Below, piece by piece: positions 9,039-18,504 of a DNA stretch of 64,000 nt. The position numbers and the translations under genes are program-made. Location of the stretch: NCBI GenBank assembly GCA_963205335.1, contig CAUJIM010000067.1, positions 18,955 to 82,954 of the forward strand, given 5' to 3'. Numbering within the stretch: position 1 is the stretch's first letter; each line of letters begins with the position of its first letter. This DNA comes from Pseudomonadota bacterium. Lineage in GTDB: Bacteria; Pseudomonadota; Gammaproteobacteria; Burkholderiales; Burkholderiaceae_C. A model generated the notes under the pieces. That model made no database searches and was not told where the DNA came from. It was given only the letters and a program-made list of their open reading frames with translations.

Positions 9039-10094
9039 TCACCCGATCCCGGCCCTTTCCCCGGGCGGGCCATGCCCACGCGCCGCCCCCCGCGCCAGCC
9101 TCCGCCCCCGATATCGCGCAAACTCCCGATCCGCCAGCACCCCCACCAGGATCACCGAGCCCATCACCGCGAAGTTCAGCGAACTCGGGATCCCCAGCAG
9201 GTTCACCAGGTTCTGCAGCACCTGCAGCAACACCGTCCCCAGCACCACGCCGACGATCGACCCTTCACCGCCCCGCAGCGAGAACCCGCCCAGCACCGCC
9301 GCCGCGATCGCGTACAGCTCGTAGAAGTTGCCGTGCACCGCCGGCGAGATCGAGCGGGTGTACATCGCCAGCAGGATGGCGTTGAAGGCGCTCAGGCCGC
9401 AGCAGATCACGTAGGCGGCGATGGTGACGCGCGCGGTCGCGATGCCCGCATAGCGCGCCGCCTCCTCGTTCTTGCCGATCGCGAACAGGTAGCGCCCCAG
9501 CACCGAACGATGCAGCAGCACGCCCGCGACGATCGTGAGGACGACGAGTGCGATCAGCGTGTGCGGCACGGCGATGGTGGGCCCGTCGTAGCCCACCAGG
9601 CTGGCCAGCGGCGCCAGCACCTGCGAGCGGCCGGCCGTCAGCCACTCCAGCGTGGGAAAGCTGGCGCCGAAGCCGAAGCCCACCGTGGCGTCCTCGGTGT
9701 AGTAACGCGCCAGGCCGCGGTAGATCAGCAGCGCGCACAGCGTCACCACGAAGGGCTGCATGCCCAGCCTGGCCACCAGCAAGCCATGCAGCAGCCCCAT
9801 CAGCATGCCGGCGCAGATCACGATCACGGTGGCCAGCGCCCAGTGCACGTTCATGTTGACCACGAGGTCGATGAACAGCACGCCCAGCAGCGCCACGATG
9901 GCGCCCACCGACAGCTCGATGCCGCCGGTGACGATGACGAAAGCCTGCGCGATGGAGAGGATGCCGAACAGGCCGATCTGGTTGGCCGTGTTGGAGAGGT
10001 TGCCGGCCAGCAGGAAGCGCGGGTTGATGATGGCCACCACCGCGCCCACCACTAGGATCAGCACCAGCAGACCGAGGTCCTTCTTGAAGATCAT
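9039..10094 (-). CDS. Ribose/xylose-type ABC transporter permease (RbsC-like)
   Basis: Inner-membrane permease of a carbohydrate (CUT2) importer, 351 residues with about ten hydrophobic segments. The family motif AQAFVIVTGGIELSVGA sits in the first third, and SLRGGEGSIVGVVLGTVLL near the C-terminus. The ATG at 10094 overlaps the stop of the ATPase gene by four bases (ATGA), which fixes this start over longer in-frame ones. It is the last gene of a receptor-ATPase-permease set and lies 96 bases from the left IS. Confidence 0.9.
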   Translation of the reverse strand: MIFKKDLGLLVLILVVGAVVAIINPRFLLAGNLSNTANQIGLFGILSIAQAFVIVTGGIELSVGAIVALLGVLFIDLVVNMNVHWALATVIVICAGMLMGLLHGLLVARLGMQPFVVTLCALLIYRGLARYYTEDATVGFGFGASFPTLEWLTAGRSQVLAPLASLVGYDGPTIAVPHTLIALVVLTIVAGVLLHRSVLGRYLFAIGKNEEAARYAGIATARVTIAAYVICCGLSAFNAILLAMYTRSISPAVHGNFYELYAIAAAVLGGFSLRGGEGSIVGVVLGTVLLQVLQNLVNLLGIPSSLNFAVMGSVILVGVLADREFARYRGRRLARGAARGHGPPGERAGIG

Positions 10095-11599
10095 GCGGCT
10101 TCCTTCGCGCCCACGGCCAGCCGCAGGACGTTGTGTTCGCTGAAGTCGGGGCGTTCCAGCACGCCGGCGATCGCGCCTTCGTGCATCACCGCGATGCGGT
10201 CGCACACGCCGATCACCTCCTCCATGTCGGAGGAGATCACCAGCAGCGCCACGCCCGCGTCGGCCAGCGCGCGCAGCAGCCCATAGATGTCGTTCTTGCT
10301 GCCGACGTCTATGCCGCGCGTCGGTTCGTCCAGGATCATCACGCGCGGACGCATCGAGAGCCACTTGGCCAGCACCACCTTCTGCTGGTTGCCGCCCGAC
10401 AGCGTGCCGGCGGCCTGGTCGACGCCAGGCACGCGGATGTCCAGGCGCTCCCGCTGGCGCTGCGCATTGCGGCGTTCGGCGGCGGCTGCCACCAGCAGGT
10501 CGGGTGCATAGGCACGCAGGTCCGGCAGCGAGATGTTCTGCGCCACCGGCCAATCCAGCAGCAGGCCCTCGCGCTTGCGGTCCTCGGGCACCAGGTACAG
10601 GCCGTGGGCGATGGCGTCGCGCGGCGAGCCCGCGGCCAGGTTGACGCCGTCCACCCGCACCGTGCCGGCGATGCGGCGGTCGATGCCGAAGACCGCGCGC
10701 GCCAGCTCGGTGCGGCCGGCGCCGACCAGGCCGGCCAGCCCCAGGATCTCGCCCGCGCGCACGCCCAGGTGGACGGCTTCGCCGGGGTGGCTTTGCGTGC
10801 GCACGCCGTCCAGCTCCAGCAGCGCGGGGCCGGGCGGGCGGGCCGGCGGCGTGTAGATGCCTTTGAGCGCGCGCCCTATCATCAGGCGGATCATCGCGGC
10901 GTGGCTCACCTGCGCGCGATCCAGCTCGCCGGCCACCGCGCCATCGCGCAGCACCACCACGCGGTCGGCGCAGCGCTCGACTTCGGCCAGCCGGTGCGAG
11001 ATGAAGACCACGGCCACGCCGTCGGCTTTGAGTGCCGCGATCACGCGCAGCAGGCGCTCGGTCTCGGCCAGCGTCAGGCTGGAGGTGGGTTCGTCCATGA
11101 TCACCAGCCGTGCCCGCAGCGACAAGGCCTTGGCGATCTCCACCAGCTGGCGCTGCGCCAGCGACAGGCCGTCGACCAGCGCCTCCGGCCCGAAGTCGCA
11201 GCCCAGGCGCTCCAGCAGCGGCCGTACGCGCCGGTGCAGCGCCGCGTCGTCCACCAGTTTCAGCCAGCCGCCGCGCAGCGCTTCGCGGCCTATGAACACG
11301 TTGGCCGCGACGTCGAGGTTGCCGAACAGGTTGAGTTCCTGGTGCACGAAGGCGATGCCGGCCGCCATGGCGTCGTGCACCGTCAGCGCGGGCCGCGCCA
11401 GGCCGTCCAGGCGGATGCTGCCGCCGTCGGGGGCGACCACGCCGCCCAGCACCTTCATCAGCGTGGACTTGCCGGCGCCGTTCTCGCCGACCAGGCCGAC
11501 GACTTCACCGGCGGCGACGGCCAGGCTCACCGACTTGAGCGCGACGACACCCGGGTAGTGCTTGCGGATGTCGACCAGTTCGAGCAAGGGCGCCGGCAT
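10091..11599 (-). CDS. Sugar ABC transporter ATP-binding protein (RbsA-like, duplicated domain)
   Basis: Cytoplasmic ATPase of 502 residues with two nucleotide-binding domains in one chain, the form found in CUT2 sugar importers. The N-terminal domain has Walker A GENGAGKST; the C-terminal domain has LSGGNQQKVVLAKWL and VMILDEPTRGIDVG, typical of RbsA/XylG/MglA. The first signature region (LSLAQRQLVEIAKAL) is also typical. It starts 10 bases after the receptor gene and overlaps the permease gene by four bases. The sugar is unknown. Confidence 0.93.
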   Translation of the reverse strand: MPAPLLELVDIRKHYPGVVALKSVSLAVAAGEVVGLVGENGAGKSTLMKVLGGVVAPDGGSIRLDGLARPALTVHDAMAAGIAFVHQELNLFGNLDVAANVFIGREALRGGWLKLVDDAALHRRVRPLLERLGCDFGPEALVDGLSLAQRQLVEIAKALSLRARLVIMDEPTSSLTLAETERLLRVIAALKADGVAVVFISHRLAEVERCADRVVVLRDGAVAGELDRAQVSHAAMIRLMIGRALKGIYTPPARPPGPALLELDGVRTQSHPGEAVHLGVRAGEILGLAGLVGAGRTELARAVFGIDRRIAGTVRVDGVNLAAGSPRDAIAHGLYLVPEDRKREGLLLDWPVAQNISLPDLRAYAPDLLVAAAAERRNAQRQRERLDIRVPGVDQAAGTLSGGNQQKVVLAKWLSMRPRVMILDEPTRGIDVGSKNDIYGLLRALADAGVALLVISSDMEEVIGVCDRIAVMHEGAIAGVLERPDFSEHNVLRLAVGAKEAA

Positions 11600-11609
11600 G
11601 CCCGGCGGC

Positions 11610-12566
11610 CTACTTGCCCATCATCTGCTTCATGCTGGCGGTGAAGGCGTCGACGTTGGAGCGGTCGATCACCTTGCCGGGCACGATGATGATCCCGTCC
11701 TTGGGCACGCCAGACTTGTTGCCTTCGAGGTAGGCCGCCATCAGCTTCATGCCCCGGTAGCCCCATTCGTAAGGCTGTTGCACCACGGTGCCGACGATGC
11801 TGCCTTCCTTGACGCCGCCCAGCGTGATCGGGTCTTCGTCGAAGCCGATCACCTTGATCTTGCCGAGCTTGCCGGTTTCCTTGAGCACCTCGTAGATGCG
11901 CGGCGTGTTGTACGAGTAGAAGCCGACCAGGCAGGCGACGTCGGGGCTGGCGGCCAGGGCGTCCTCCACGTTGCGCTTGGCCCGGCCCTGGTCGATCTCG
12001 TCGCCGCGCACGTCGGTGAGCTGCACCTTGGAGCCCTTGAGCACTTCGCGCACGCCCTCGATGCGTTCGCGCGCGTTGTCGGCGCCCAGCAGGCCGACGA
12101 AGCCTATGCACTTGCCGCCGTTGGGCAGCGCCTTGAGCATCAGCCGGCCCGCGTCCTTGCCCAGTTCGACGTTGGACGAGCCGATGTAGCCCACCCGCTT
12201 GGACTTGGGCGCGTCGGAGTCGGTGGTGAACAGCAGGGTCTGGCCGGCCACCTTGTCGAGGCCGGAGGTCTGGTTCTTCGGGTCGACCGCGCTCACCATG
12301 ATGCCGGCCGCGCCGGCGGCCACCAGGTCCTCCATCACGCGCTGCTGCACGGCGGCCGCGGCCTGTTCGGGGTACTTGAACTGCAGGTTGTACTTGGGCA
12401 GCTCGCCCTGCGCCTTCTTGACGCCGGCCTCGGCGATCTTCCAGAAGTCCGAAGCGCCGTTGACGACGAAGACCAGGGTCTTCTTGGGCTGGGCCGTCGC
12501 GGCGCCGACGGCGCACAGCGCGACGGCCAGGGCGGCCGATGCCAGTTTCCAGGGGGCGAGTTTCAT
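11610..12566 (-). CDS. Sugar ABC transporter substrate-binding protein (Peripla_BP_4)
   Basis: Periplasmic receptor of 318 residues. The signal peptide MKLAPWKLASAALAVALCAVG ends near ATAQ, and the mature protein begins PKKTLVFVVNGASDFWK. The ribose/galactose-type receptor fold is shown by GIMVSAVDP, IGFVGLLGADNARERIEG and KVIGFDEDP. I chose the ATG at 12566 because it is preceded by GGAG and starts a clean signal peptide; longer in-frame starts do not. It is first in an operon with the ATPase and permease genes. Confidence 0.92.
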   Translation of the reverse strand: MKLAPWKLASAALAVALCAVGAATAQPKKTLVFVVNGASDFWKIAEAGVKKAQGELPKYNLQFKYPEQAAAAVQQRVMEDLVAAGAAGIMVSAVDPKNQTSGLDKVAGQTLLFTTDSDAPKSKRVGYIGSSNVELGKDAGRLMLKALPNGGKCIGFVGLLGADNARERIEGVREVLKGSKVQLTDVRGDEIDQGRAKRNVEDALAASPDVACLVGFYSYNTPRIYEVLKETGKLGKIKVIGFDEDPITLGGVKEGSIVGTVVQQPYEWGYRGMKLMAAYLEGNKSGVPKDGIIIVPGKVIDRSNVDAFTASMKQMMGK

Positions 12567-12758
12567 GACGCCATCTCCTCGTTGGGCAAGACTGCAGGCG
12601 ACCCCGCCTGCCGGGTGTCCGGGCGTGCATCCGGGCTGGAGGACGGAACGTGCCGGAATTCTCTGTCCGCGGCAATAGGGCATTTGGATGAAGCGCCGAC
12701 AGCTGGGCCTTGGTTGCTGCCTTGTCGCGCAATGAATCACGCCGGCGCTATTGGTCAC

Positions 12759-13233
12759 GTCGTCGCATCGTGGGTTGGCGGGCGAGCAGTTCGGTGCGAG
12801 CAGACTTCGTGCTGGACGCCCTGGAGCAGGCGCTGTAAGCGAGGCAGCCGAGCGCGATGGCAGCTTGGTATGTCACTCCGATAGGGGCGCCCAGTACGTC
12901 AGCATCCGCTACACCGAGCGTCTGGCCGAGGCAGGTATCGAGCCGTCCGTGGGGAGCAAGGGCGACTCCTACGACAACGCTTTGGCCGAGACGATCCATG
13001 GCCTGTACAAGGCCGAATTGATCCACCGCCGGGCGCCGTGGAAGACCAAGGAATCGGTGGAGCTAGCCACGCTCGCACGGGGGGCCTGGTTCAACCACCA
13101 CCGACTGCAGGAGCCCATCGGCTGCATCCCGCCGGCGGAGGCTGAGGCTGCCTACTACAGGCAACTCGCCAGTCAGACCACCACGGCGGCGGCCTGACTT
13201 AAGCCAACTGCCTCCAAGAGCCCCGGGGCGATT
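12759..13233 (+). pseudogene. IS3-family transposase remnant (orfB 3' end)
   Basis: Only the last third of an IS3-family orfB remains. From about 12761 the DNA encodes RRIVGWRASSSVRADFVLDALEQAL, then a stop and a frame change. From about 12853 it continues as ERDGSLVCHSDRGAQYVSIRYTERL and on to the conserved GDSYDNALAETI and WFNHHR motifs, ending at 13197. The 3' flank through GGGGCGATTC matches the right end of the IS3-family element at 37778-38876. The 5' part of the element, including the first catalytic residues, is missing. Confidence 0.85.
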
Positions 13234-13242
13234 CGCCCCGGG
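13222..13242. repeat. Perfect 9-bp inverted repeat at the IS3 remnant end
   Basis: CCCGGGGCG, three bases (ATT), then CGCCCCGGG. The left arm is the IS3 right-end sequence and the right arm lies outside it. It could form a very stable hairpin just after the minus-strand alpha/beta hydrolase stop at 13257 and may act as a terminator. There is no clear T-tract, so this is uncertain. Confidence 0.45.
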
Positions 13243-13256
13243 CGCGGGCGGATCAA

Positions 13257-14129
13257 TCAGCGCCAGTTTGCAAGCTGTGTTCGAAGCGCCGTCACCAGCG
13301 CCAACGGTTCATCAAGCATGATGTGATGCCGCGCATTGGGAATTTCCACCATGGGGAACACGCCCGTGAATTGTTCACGACAAATTCGACGCACCGAGTC
13401 GTCGAATCGAGCTGTCAATGCGCCCCACATGAGGGCAACCGGACAACGCAAGGCGAGCAGATCGGAAACGAAACTCAGCTTGCGGGGTTGAGAGAGTGAT
13501 GCAGGATCGAACTTCCAGCGCCAGCCGCCGGCCTCCTCTCGGATCGAGTGTTCCGCAACATGGCGAACATAAAACGCACAGTTGACATCCTGTTTCGGAA
13601 CTACTCTGAAACGGGCCAGCGCGCTGTCTCGATCGGGATAGATCTTGGGTTTTGGATTGGCGTTATCGAAGGGCGAGGCATCCTTCAAAAGCGGCTCACA
13701 GGGTGGCCAGTCCACGACGATGATGCCCGCTAGCTGCTCGGCATAGGCATTGCCTGCCAAGATGGCGACGCACCCGCCAAGGCTGTGCCCAACTAAAAAT
13801 GGCTTGCGCTTGGGCGCCAAGGCAGCGGCGACGGCCATGATCTGTTCGGCATAGCGCTCTCGCTCGTACTTTCCGGTGTGAGCGCTGTCGCCCATCCCGG
13901 GAAGATCGGGCGCGATGACGTAGTAGTGGTCCGAAAGCAAGGGGCCGATGAATCGCCACCATTCGGCGCTGGCTGCATTGCCGTGGATCAGCACGAGTGG
14001 CGGGTTGCTGGCGTCGCCCCAAGTGATGTAGTGGATGGACGCGTCTTCCACGTCTAGGAAACCTTCGCAACTTGACTCCGCCAGCGCGGCTTGGGCCCAG
14101 GCGGGAAAATCAAACTCAGCGGGAGTCAT
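13257..14129 (-). CDS. Alpha/beta hydrolase
   Basis: Cytosolic alpha/beta-fold hydrolase of 290 residues. The oxyanion HGNAAS motif lies at about 50-54 and the nucleophile elbow GHSLGG at 114-119 (Ser116). The C-terminal NARHHIMLDEP carries the probable catalytic His, so the catalytic set looks complete. There is no signal peptide. It is the last gene of a minus-strand run that also holds an acyl-CoA ligase, hydratases, thiolase and acyl-CoA dehydrogenase. It might cleave an ester or a ring-opened product of that pathway; the substrate is not known. Confidence 0.85.
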   Translation of the reverse strand: MTPAEFDFPAWAQAALAESSCEGFLDVEDASIHYITWGDASNPPLVLIHGNAASAEWWRFIGPLLSDHYYVIAPDLPGMGDSAHTGKYERERYAEQIMAVAAALAPKRKPFLVGHSLGGCVAILAGNAYAEQLAGIIVVDWPPCEPLLKDASPFDNANPKPKIYPDRDSALARFRVVPKQDVNCAFYVRHVAEHSIREEAGGWRWKFDPASLSQPRKLSFVSDLLALRCPVALMWGALTARFDDSVRRICREQFTGVFPMVEIPNARHHIMLDEPLALVTALRTQLANWR

Positions 14130-14171
14130 TCTTGCAATCCATGGCGGTCGTATTTGCTATCAATCGATTCG

Positions 14172-15851
14172 CTATTCACTGCGGGCGTCTTCCTGAGCCT
14201 GCAACTCGCGCCACTGAATCTTTCCATTCAAGGCCTTGGGCAGTTCGCTGACAAATTCAACGCTGCGTGGATACTTGTAAGCGGCCATTCGCTCCTTGGA
14301 CCAGGAAATGATATCGGACTCACTCGCTTGGGCGCCGGGCTTGAGCACGACCAGCGCCTTCGCAGTCTCACCACGATAGGCGTCCTTCTTCCCAATGACG
14401 CAAGCTTCGGAAATGGCAGGATGCTCATACAGCTTGTTCTCTACTTCGGAAGGCCAAATTTTGAAGCCAGAGGCGTTGATCATCCGCTTGAGACGGTCAG
14501 CCATATAGTGGTAGCCGTCTGGATCGCGATACCCTATGTCGCCCGTTCTGAAATACCTGCTTCCATCGATGTCAATGAAAGAGTTTTTCGTCTCCTCTTC
14601 CTTTTCCCAGTAGCCCTTGAAAACCTGAGGGCCGCGAATCAGAATTTCCCCCATTTCCTCTACGTCCCGCAACTGTCCACTCTCCGGGTCCGCGATCAAG
14701 ACGCTGGTATTGAAGAACGGAATGCCAAGGCATTGGCGCTTGGGTCGGCTCAGGGGGTTCACGATGGCCGCCGCGGCAGTTTCGGTGAGGCCGTAGCCCT
14801 CGATGAAGTGAATGCCTAAGGTTTGGTGAATCTTGTCAGCCAAACCCTGCGGCATCGAGGCGCCACCAAACAGCACGCATGAAAGGCTGGAGAGGTCATG
14901 CTTGACATGCTCATCGTTCACCAGAAGGTCGACCAGAGCGGTGGGCGCTATTGCGGCGTGCCTGACACGATAGCGTGCGATCAGTTGCGCGGCGATGCTT
15001 CTATCCCATCTCGGCTGTACGACGATCGTTGCGCCGGCCAGCAATGGAACGTTGACGGAATGAGAAAGTCCCGATCCGTGAGACATCGGTGCAACGCCAA
15101 GGCAAACCGATGCAGAAGTGAGGCCGTACCAATAGCCGCCCCCTTGCGCCGTATGCATGAACGAACTGTGCGAATGCATGCAGCCTTTCGGAACCCCGGT
15201 GGAGCCCGAGGTGTAAGGCAGGATGGCAAGGTCGTCGCTGGTGGCCTGAGGTGCTCGTGCTTGGACGTCGAAACCAATCGCCTCCTTCCACGGTGTGCAC
15301 CCACTGACTTCACTATCGACACTAGTGATCCACGAGGGCAGAGAAAACTCGGCAACTTCGGGAAGGTGGTCGCCATACCCTGTGGTCACGATCGAGCGAA
15401 CGGCCGTCCCGTTCGCGGCGGAAACCGCTATCTCTGCTAGGTCGCGAGCGGCCACCAGTACGGTGGCCCCGGCGTCACGCAGTACGGTGCGCAACTCATC
15501 AACCCCGTACATGGGGCTTACGGGCACAACCACTGCATCTGCGCGCAAAATCCCCGCATAGGCGATGAGCCATTGGGGACAGTTCTGCATATACACGGCG
15601 ACCCGGTCGCCGCGACAAACGCCGGCGCGGTGCTGGAGCCAGCCGGCGAAGCGCTGAGCCAGGTCCATCCACTGGCGGTAAGAGATGTCTTGCCCGAAAT
15701 ACGCAATGGCCGGGCGGTCGCCGAAGCGACTGGCCGAATGCGCCAAATTGTCGAAAAGGGTGTTTTCCGCCACCCGGAAAGTGCGCGGAAGATAGGGCGG
15801 CCAATAGGCATCTGTACCAGCGCCTGACTTCATCTGCGGGTTCATATTCAT
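14172..15851 (-). CDS. AMP-forming acyl-CoA ligase
   Basis: Adenylate-forming ligase of 559 residues that would activate a carboxylic acid to its CoA thioester with ATP. The P-loop-like YTSGSTGVPKG lies at about 213-223, followed by EGYGLTETAAA and YRTGDIGYRDPDGY, with the C-terminal lysine region LNGKIQWREL. I chose the ATG at 15851 (MNMNPQMKSG), which has AAGGA upstream, over an in-frame ATG 93 bases earlier. It lies 42 bases before the hydrolase in the same direction. As the only ligase in the module it is the likely entry step, though the acid is unknown. Confidence 0.9.
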   Translation of the reverse strand: MNMNPQMKSGAGTDAYWPPYLPRTFRVAENTLFDNLAHSASRFGDRPAIAYFGQDISYRQWMDLAQRFAGWLQHRAGVCRGDRVAVYMQNCPQWLIAYAGILRADAVVVPVSPMYGVDELRTVLRDAGATVLVAARDLAEIAVSAANGTAVRSIVTTGYGDHLPEVAEFSLPSWITSVDSEVSGCTPWKEAIGFDVQARAPQATSDDLAILPYTSGSTGVPKGCMHSHSSFMHTAQGGGYWYGLTSASVCLGVAPMSHGSGLSHSVNVPLLAGATIVVQPRWDRSIAAQLIARYRVRHAAIAPTALVDLLVNDEHVKHDLSSLSCVLFGGASMPQGLADKIHQTLGIHFIEGYGLTETAAAAIVNPLSRPKRQCLGIPFFNTSVLIADPESGQLRDVEEMGEILIRGPQVFKGYWEKEEETKNSFIDIDGSRYFRTGDIGYRDPDGYHYMADRLKRMINASGFKIWPSEVENKLYEHPAISEACVIGKKDAYRGETAKALVVLKPGAQASESDIISWSKERMAAYKYPRSVEFVSELPKALNGKIQWRELQAQEDARSE

Positions 15852-16096
15852 GTCATTTCCTTGCGCTAATAGATCGCATCTACGATTGATCTCGGGCAGT
15901 GCTTGTGAGCGCCGAACGTGCCGGATCACGGTCGGGATTTTCATAACCGCACTGCATCAAAATCGATCTAGAACGTTTTCAGGAGGTTGGTTCTGGTACA
16001 GATCGGCCGCCGGTCGGTCTCGCCGTCATGCGGCGATGCCCGACCGTCGCTGAAACTGAAGCCTGGGTCGGCAGCAGTTGTCAATCAGTACTGGCG

Positions 16097-17080
16097 TTAA
16101 TCGAGTTTGACGCCCGATGTCTTCACCAGTTTGGCGATGATTGGTGAGCTTGCGTCGAACGCTTTGCGGGTATTCACGCTGCTGTCACCAGCGCCGCGCA
16201 TGCCATAAGTTTGGAATCGTGCCTTCAGTTGCGTTGACTGGACGGCCTCCCGTGCGGCCGCTTCGATTCTTGCAGCCACCGGAGCGGGCACACCTGCCGG
16301 CATCAGCATCATGATGCCGCCCATGATTCGGAACTCCTCGTCGGCCAGCCCAGCTTCTGCAAAGGTGGGTGTGTCGGGCATTTGCGGCAATCTCTGGGGC
16401 CCCGTTATGGCGAGGGCATTCATGCGGCCAGACGTAATATAGGGTGCCGCGGAGCCATAAATGGAGAGCCCCCAAGAGATATGGCCTCCCATGATGTCTT
16501 GGAGCATGGGACCTTCTCCCTTGTAGGGTACGTGGGTCATGTCCAGTTTGCGCGAGAGGCTCAGGTACTCGCTGAGCAGGTGGCCGGCGGATCCGGTGCT
16601 GTACGAGCCGTAGCTGACCTTGCCCCGATTGGCCATTGCCCACTTAAGAAATTCCGGAAGAGTCTTGACTGGCACATCCTTGTTGACGACGAGCGCAAGG
16701 TCGGCGTCGCAGATTTGTGTGACAAAGCTCAGATCACGCGTAACGTCGTAAGCAATCTTCGGGAACAGGTGCGGCATGTAGAGGATGGGCGTGCTGTGCG
16801 TCAGAAGCAGCGTAGTGCCATCCGCGGGTGCGCGTGCCACGGCCTGGGCCGCGAGCATGCCGGAAGCCCCGGCCTTGCTTTCCACGACAATCGTAGTTCC
16901 CAGTGCTTTCCCCATCAGGGTGGAAAGTTCGCGGCCGAGCACGTCGACCGCGCCGCCCGGTGGCACCGACAGAACCAAAGTCGTGATCTTGTTCGACGGG
17001 GTCTGGGCCAAAGTCCCGCCGGCGGCGAGCAGGCCGGCACTTGCGAGCAAACTTCTGCGGGAAATCATTGTGGAATTCAT
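16097..17080 (-). CDS. Bug-family tripartite tricarboxylate transporter receptor
   Basis: Periplasmic solute receptor of 327 residues. The N-terminus has SRRSLLASAGLLAAGG (a Tat-like twin arginine) and cleavage near LAQ. The mature protein has the Bug signatures LVLSVPPGGAVDVLGREL and VVESKAGASGMLAAQAVARA. It sits inside the acyl-CoA degradation gene run between the ligase and the SDR gene. No TctA/TctB membrane genes are nearby, which is common for this large family. It probably binds the acid substrate or acts as its sensor; this is inferred from position. Confidence 0.88.
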   Translation of the reverse strand: MNSTMISRRSLLASAGLLAAGGTLAQTPSNKITTLVLSVPPGGAVDVLGRELSTLMGKALGTTIVVESKAGASGMLAAQAVARAPADGTTLLLTHSTPILYMPHLFPKIAYDVTRDLSFVTQICDADLALVVNKDVPVKTLPEFLKWAMANRGKVSYGSYSTGSAGHLLSEYLSLSRKLDMTHVPYKGEGPMLQDIMGGHISWGLSIYGSAAPYITSGRMNALAITGPQRLPQMPDTPTFAEAGLADEEFRIMGGIMMLMPAGVPAPVAARIEAAAREAVQSTQLKARFQTYGMRGAGDSSVNTRKAFDASSPIIAKLVKTSGVKLD

Positions 17081-17221
17081 ATACGTCTCCTGATATTTCT
17101 TAAATGGTTGAGGCAGGCAGGCTTCAACTAGCTAATTGCTGGTAGATGTCGTGCCTGTCGGGGTTGAAGTTTTCCTATGCAGCGCGAGTGCGGAGCAGTC
17201 GCGCGCGACCGGTACCAATGG

Positions 17222-18040
17222 TCAGGCGCCGCCAGAAACCAGAATCGTCTGGCCGGAGATGTAGTCGGATTCGGGCATGCAGTACATGGCGACGGCGCCG
17301 GCTGCCTCGTGCGCATGGCCGGGTCGACCGAGGGGGCAACGCTGAGAGAAGGCCTGCACCGCGTGCGGACCCACACCAACCGCGAGCTTCCGGCCTTCGA
17401 TTTCGATCGTTTTCGCCTCGGTCGTCGGTTCCGTAAGGCGGGTCTCAATCCACCCGAAGGCGACGCAGTTGACGTTAACCTTGAGGCGTCCCCACTCCTT
17501 CGACAGCGTTTTCGTCAGGCCAATGATTCCTGCCTTCGCTGCGCTGTAATTGGTCTGGCCCGGGTTTCCATTGATCCCCGAGCTGGAGGAAATGTTCACC
17601 ACCTTGCGGAAGACCTCGCGGCCCTCTGCGGCTTCTTTCTTGGCAGCTGCGCTGATCACCGGATATGCGGCGCGCAGAATTCGGAACGGTGCCGTCAAGT
17701 GGCAATCCAGAATGGCATGCCACTGCTCGTCGGTCATCTTCTGAATGACAGCGTCCCAAGTGTAGCCCGCATTGTTGACGATGATGTCAATGCCGTTGTA
17801 ATTTTCCACCGCGGTTCGAATGAACCGGTCGGCGAAGTCGGGGGCGGTGACGCTGCCGACACAAGGCACTGCCTCACCGCCATTCGCCTTGATTGCGGCG
17901 ACCGTCTCATGCGCCGGTTCTGCATCAAGGTCGTTGATGACAAGTCGAGCCCCTTCGCTTGCCAGTTGGAAGGCCAGGCTTTGGCCGATACCCCGGCCCG
18001 ATCCGGTGATCAGTGCCACTTTTCCGTCAAGTTTTCCCAT
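17222..18040 (-). CDS. Short-chain dehydrogenase/reductase (3-hydroxyacyl-CoA type)
   Basis: NAD(P)-dependent SDR of 272 residues. Cofactor motif TGSGRGIG lies at 12-19 and NNAG at 89-92. The catalytic Ser lies in SSSSG (151-155), with Tyr165 and Lys169 in NYSAAK. The acidic residue after beta-2 (NDLDAEP) suggests preference for NAD. Between hydratase and ligase genes, the natural role is oxidation of a 3-hydroxyacyl-CoA to the 3-oxoacyl-CoA cut by the thiolase. That role comes from context; the SDR family call is firm. Confidence 0.88.
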   Translation of the reverse strand: MGKLDGKVALITGSGRGIGQSLAFQLASEGARLVINDLDAEPAHETVAAIKANGGEAVPCVGSVTAPDFADRFIRTAVENYNGIDIIVNNAGYTWDAVIQKMTDEQWHAILDCHLTAPFRILRAAYPVISAAAKKEAAEGREVFRKVVNISSSSGINGNPGQTNYSAAKAGIIGLTKTLSKEWGRLKVNVNCVAFGWIETRLTEPTTEAKTIEIEGRKLAVGVGPHAVQAFSQRCPLGRPGHAHEAAGAVAMYCMPESDYISGQTILVSGGA

Positions 18041-18070
18041 TGTCTCAGCCCTTCTGAATGGATAGATGTC

Positions 18071-18487
18071 TCAAAGCGCGACGATGGCGCCACCAAGAAT
18101 CTTGGTTTCACCGTATTGATTGGCTGATTTCAGCTCGAGCTTCACGAGGGTTTCGCCATCAACCTCGTACTTTTCAACCACTTTCCCGGTGCAGGTGATC
18201 TGATTGCCCAGATGAGTAATGCCGCTGAAGCGGACATCAAAGGAGCGAATGTTCCTTTGATCAACCCATTGCGTCAGCAGGCGGCCCAGATATGCCATGC
18301 CCAACATGCCGTGGGCGAAGACGTCTGGCATGCCGCCTTGGCGTGCGAAGTCGATGTCGATGTGCATCGGGTTGTAGTCGCCAGAAGCACCACCGAACAA
18401 AAACAACGTGGTTCGGTTGATCGCGGGAAATTGAAGCGGAGGCAGGTTGTCGCCGACCTCAATACTGTTTAGTTCGAGTTTGGTCAT
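18071..18487 (-). CDS. MaoC-like enoyl-CoA hydratase with intact hydratase-2 motif
   Basis: Hot-dog-fold protein of 138 residues. SGDYNPMHIDIDFA at about 35-48 is a complete hydratase-2 motif, with the catalytic Asp37 and His42. I chose the ATG at 18487, preceded by AGGAGC. It follows a second MaoC-like gene whose motif is degenerate, by 17 bases. A catalytic plus a non-catalytic hot-dog pair is known in hydratases acting on bulky CoA esters, so the two proteins may form a heteromer; that is inference. Confidence 0.87.
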   Translation of the reverse strand: MTKLELNSIEVGDNLPPLQFPAINRTTLFLFGGASGDYNPMHIDIDFARQGGMPDVFAHGMLGMAYLGRLLTQWVDQRNIRSFDVRFSGITHLGNQITCTGKVVEKYEVDGETLVKLELKSANQYGETKILGGAIVAL

Positions 18488-18504
18488 GGGGAGCTCCTGT
18501 GGCC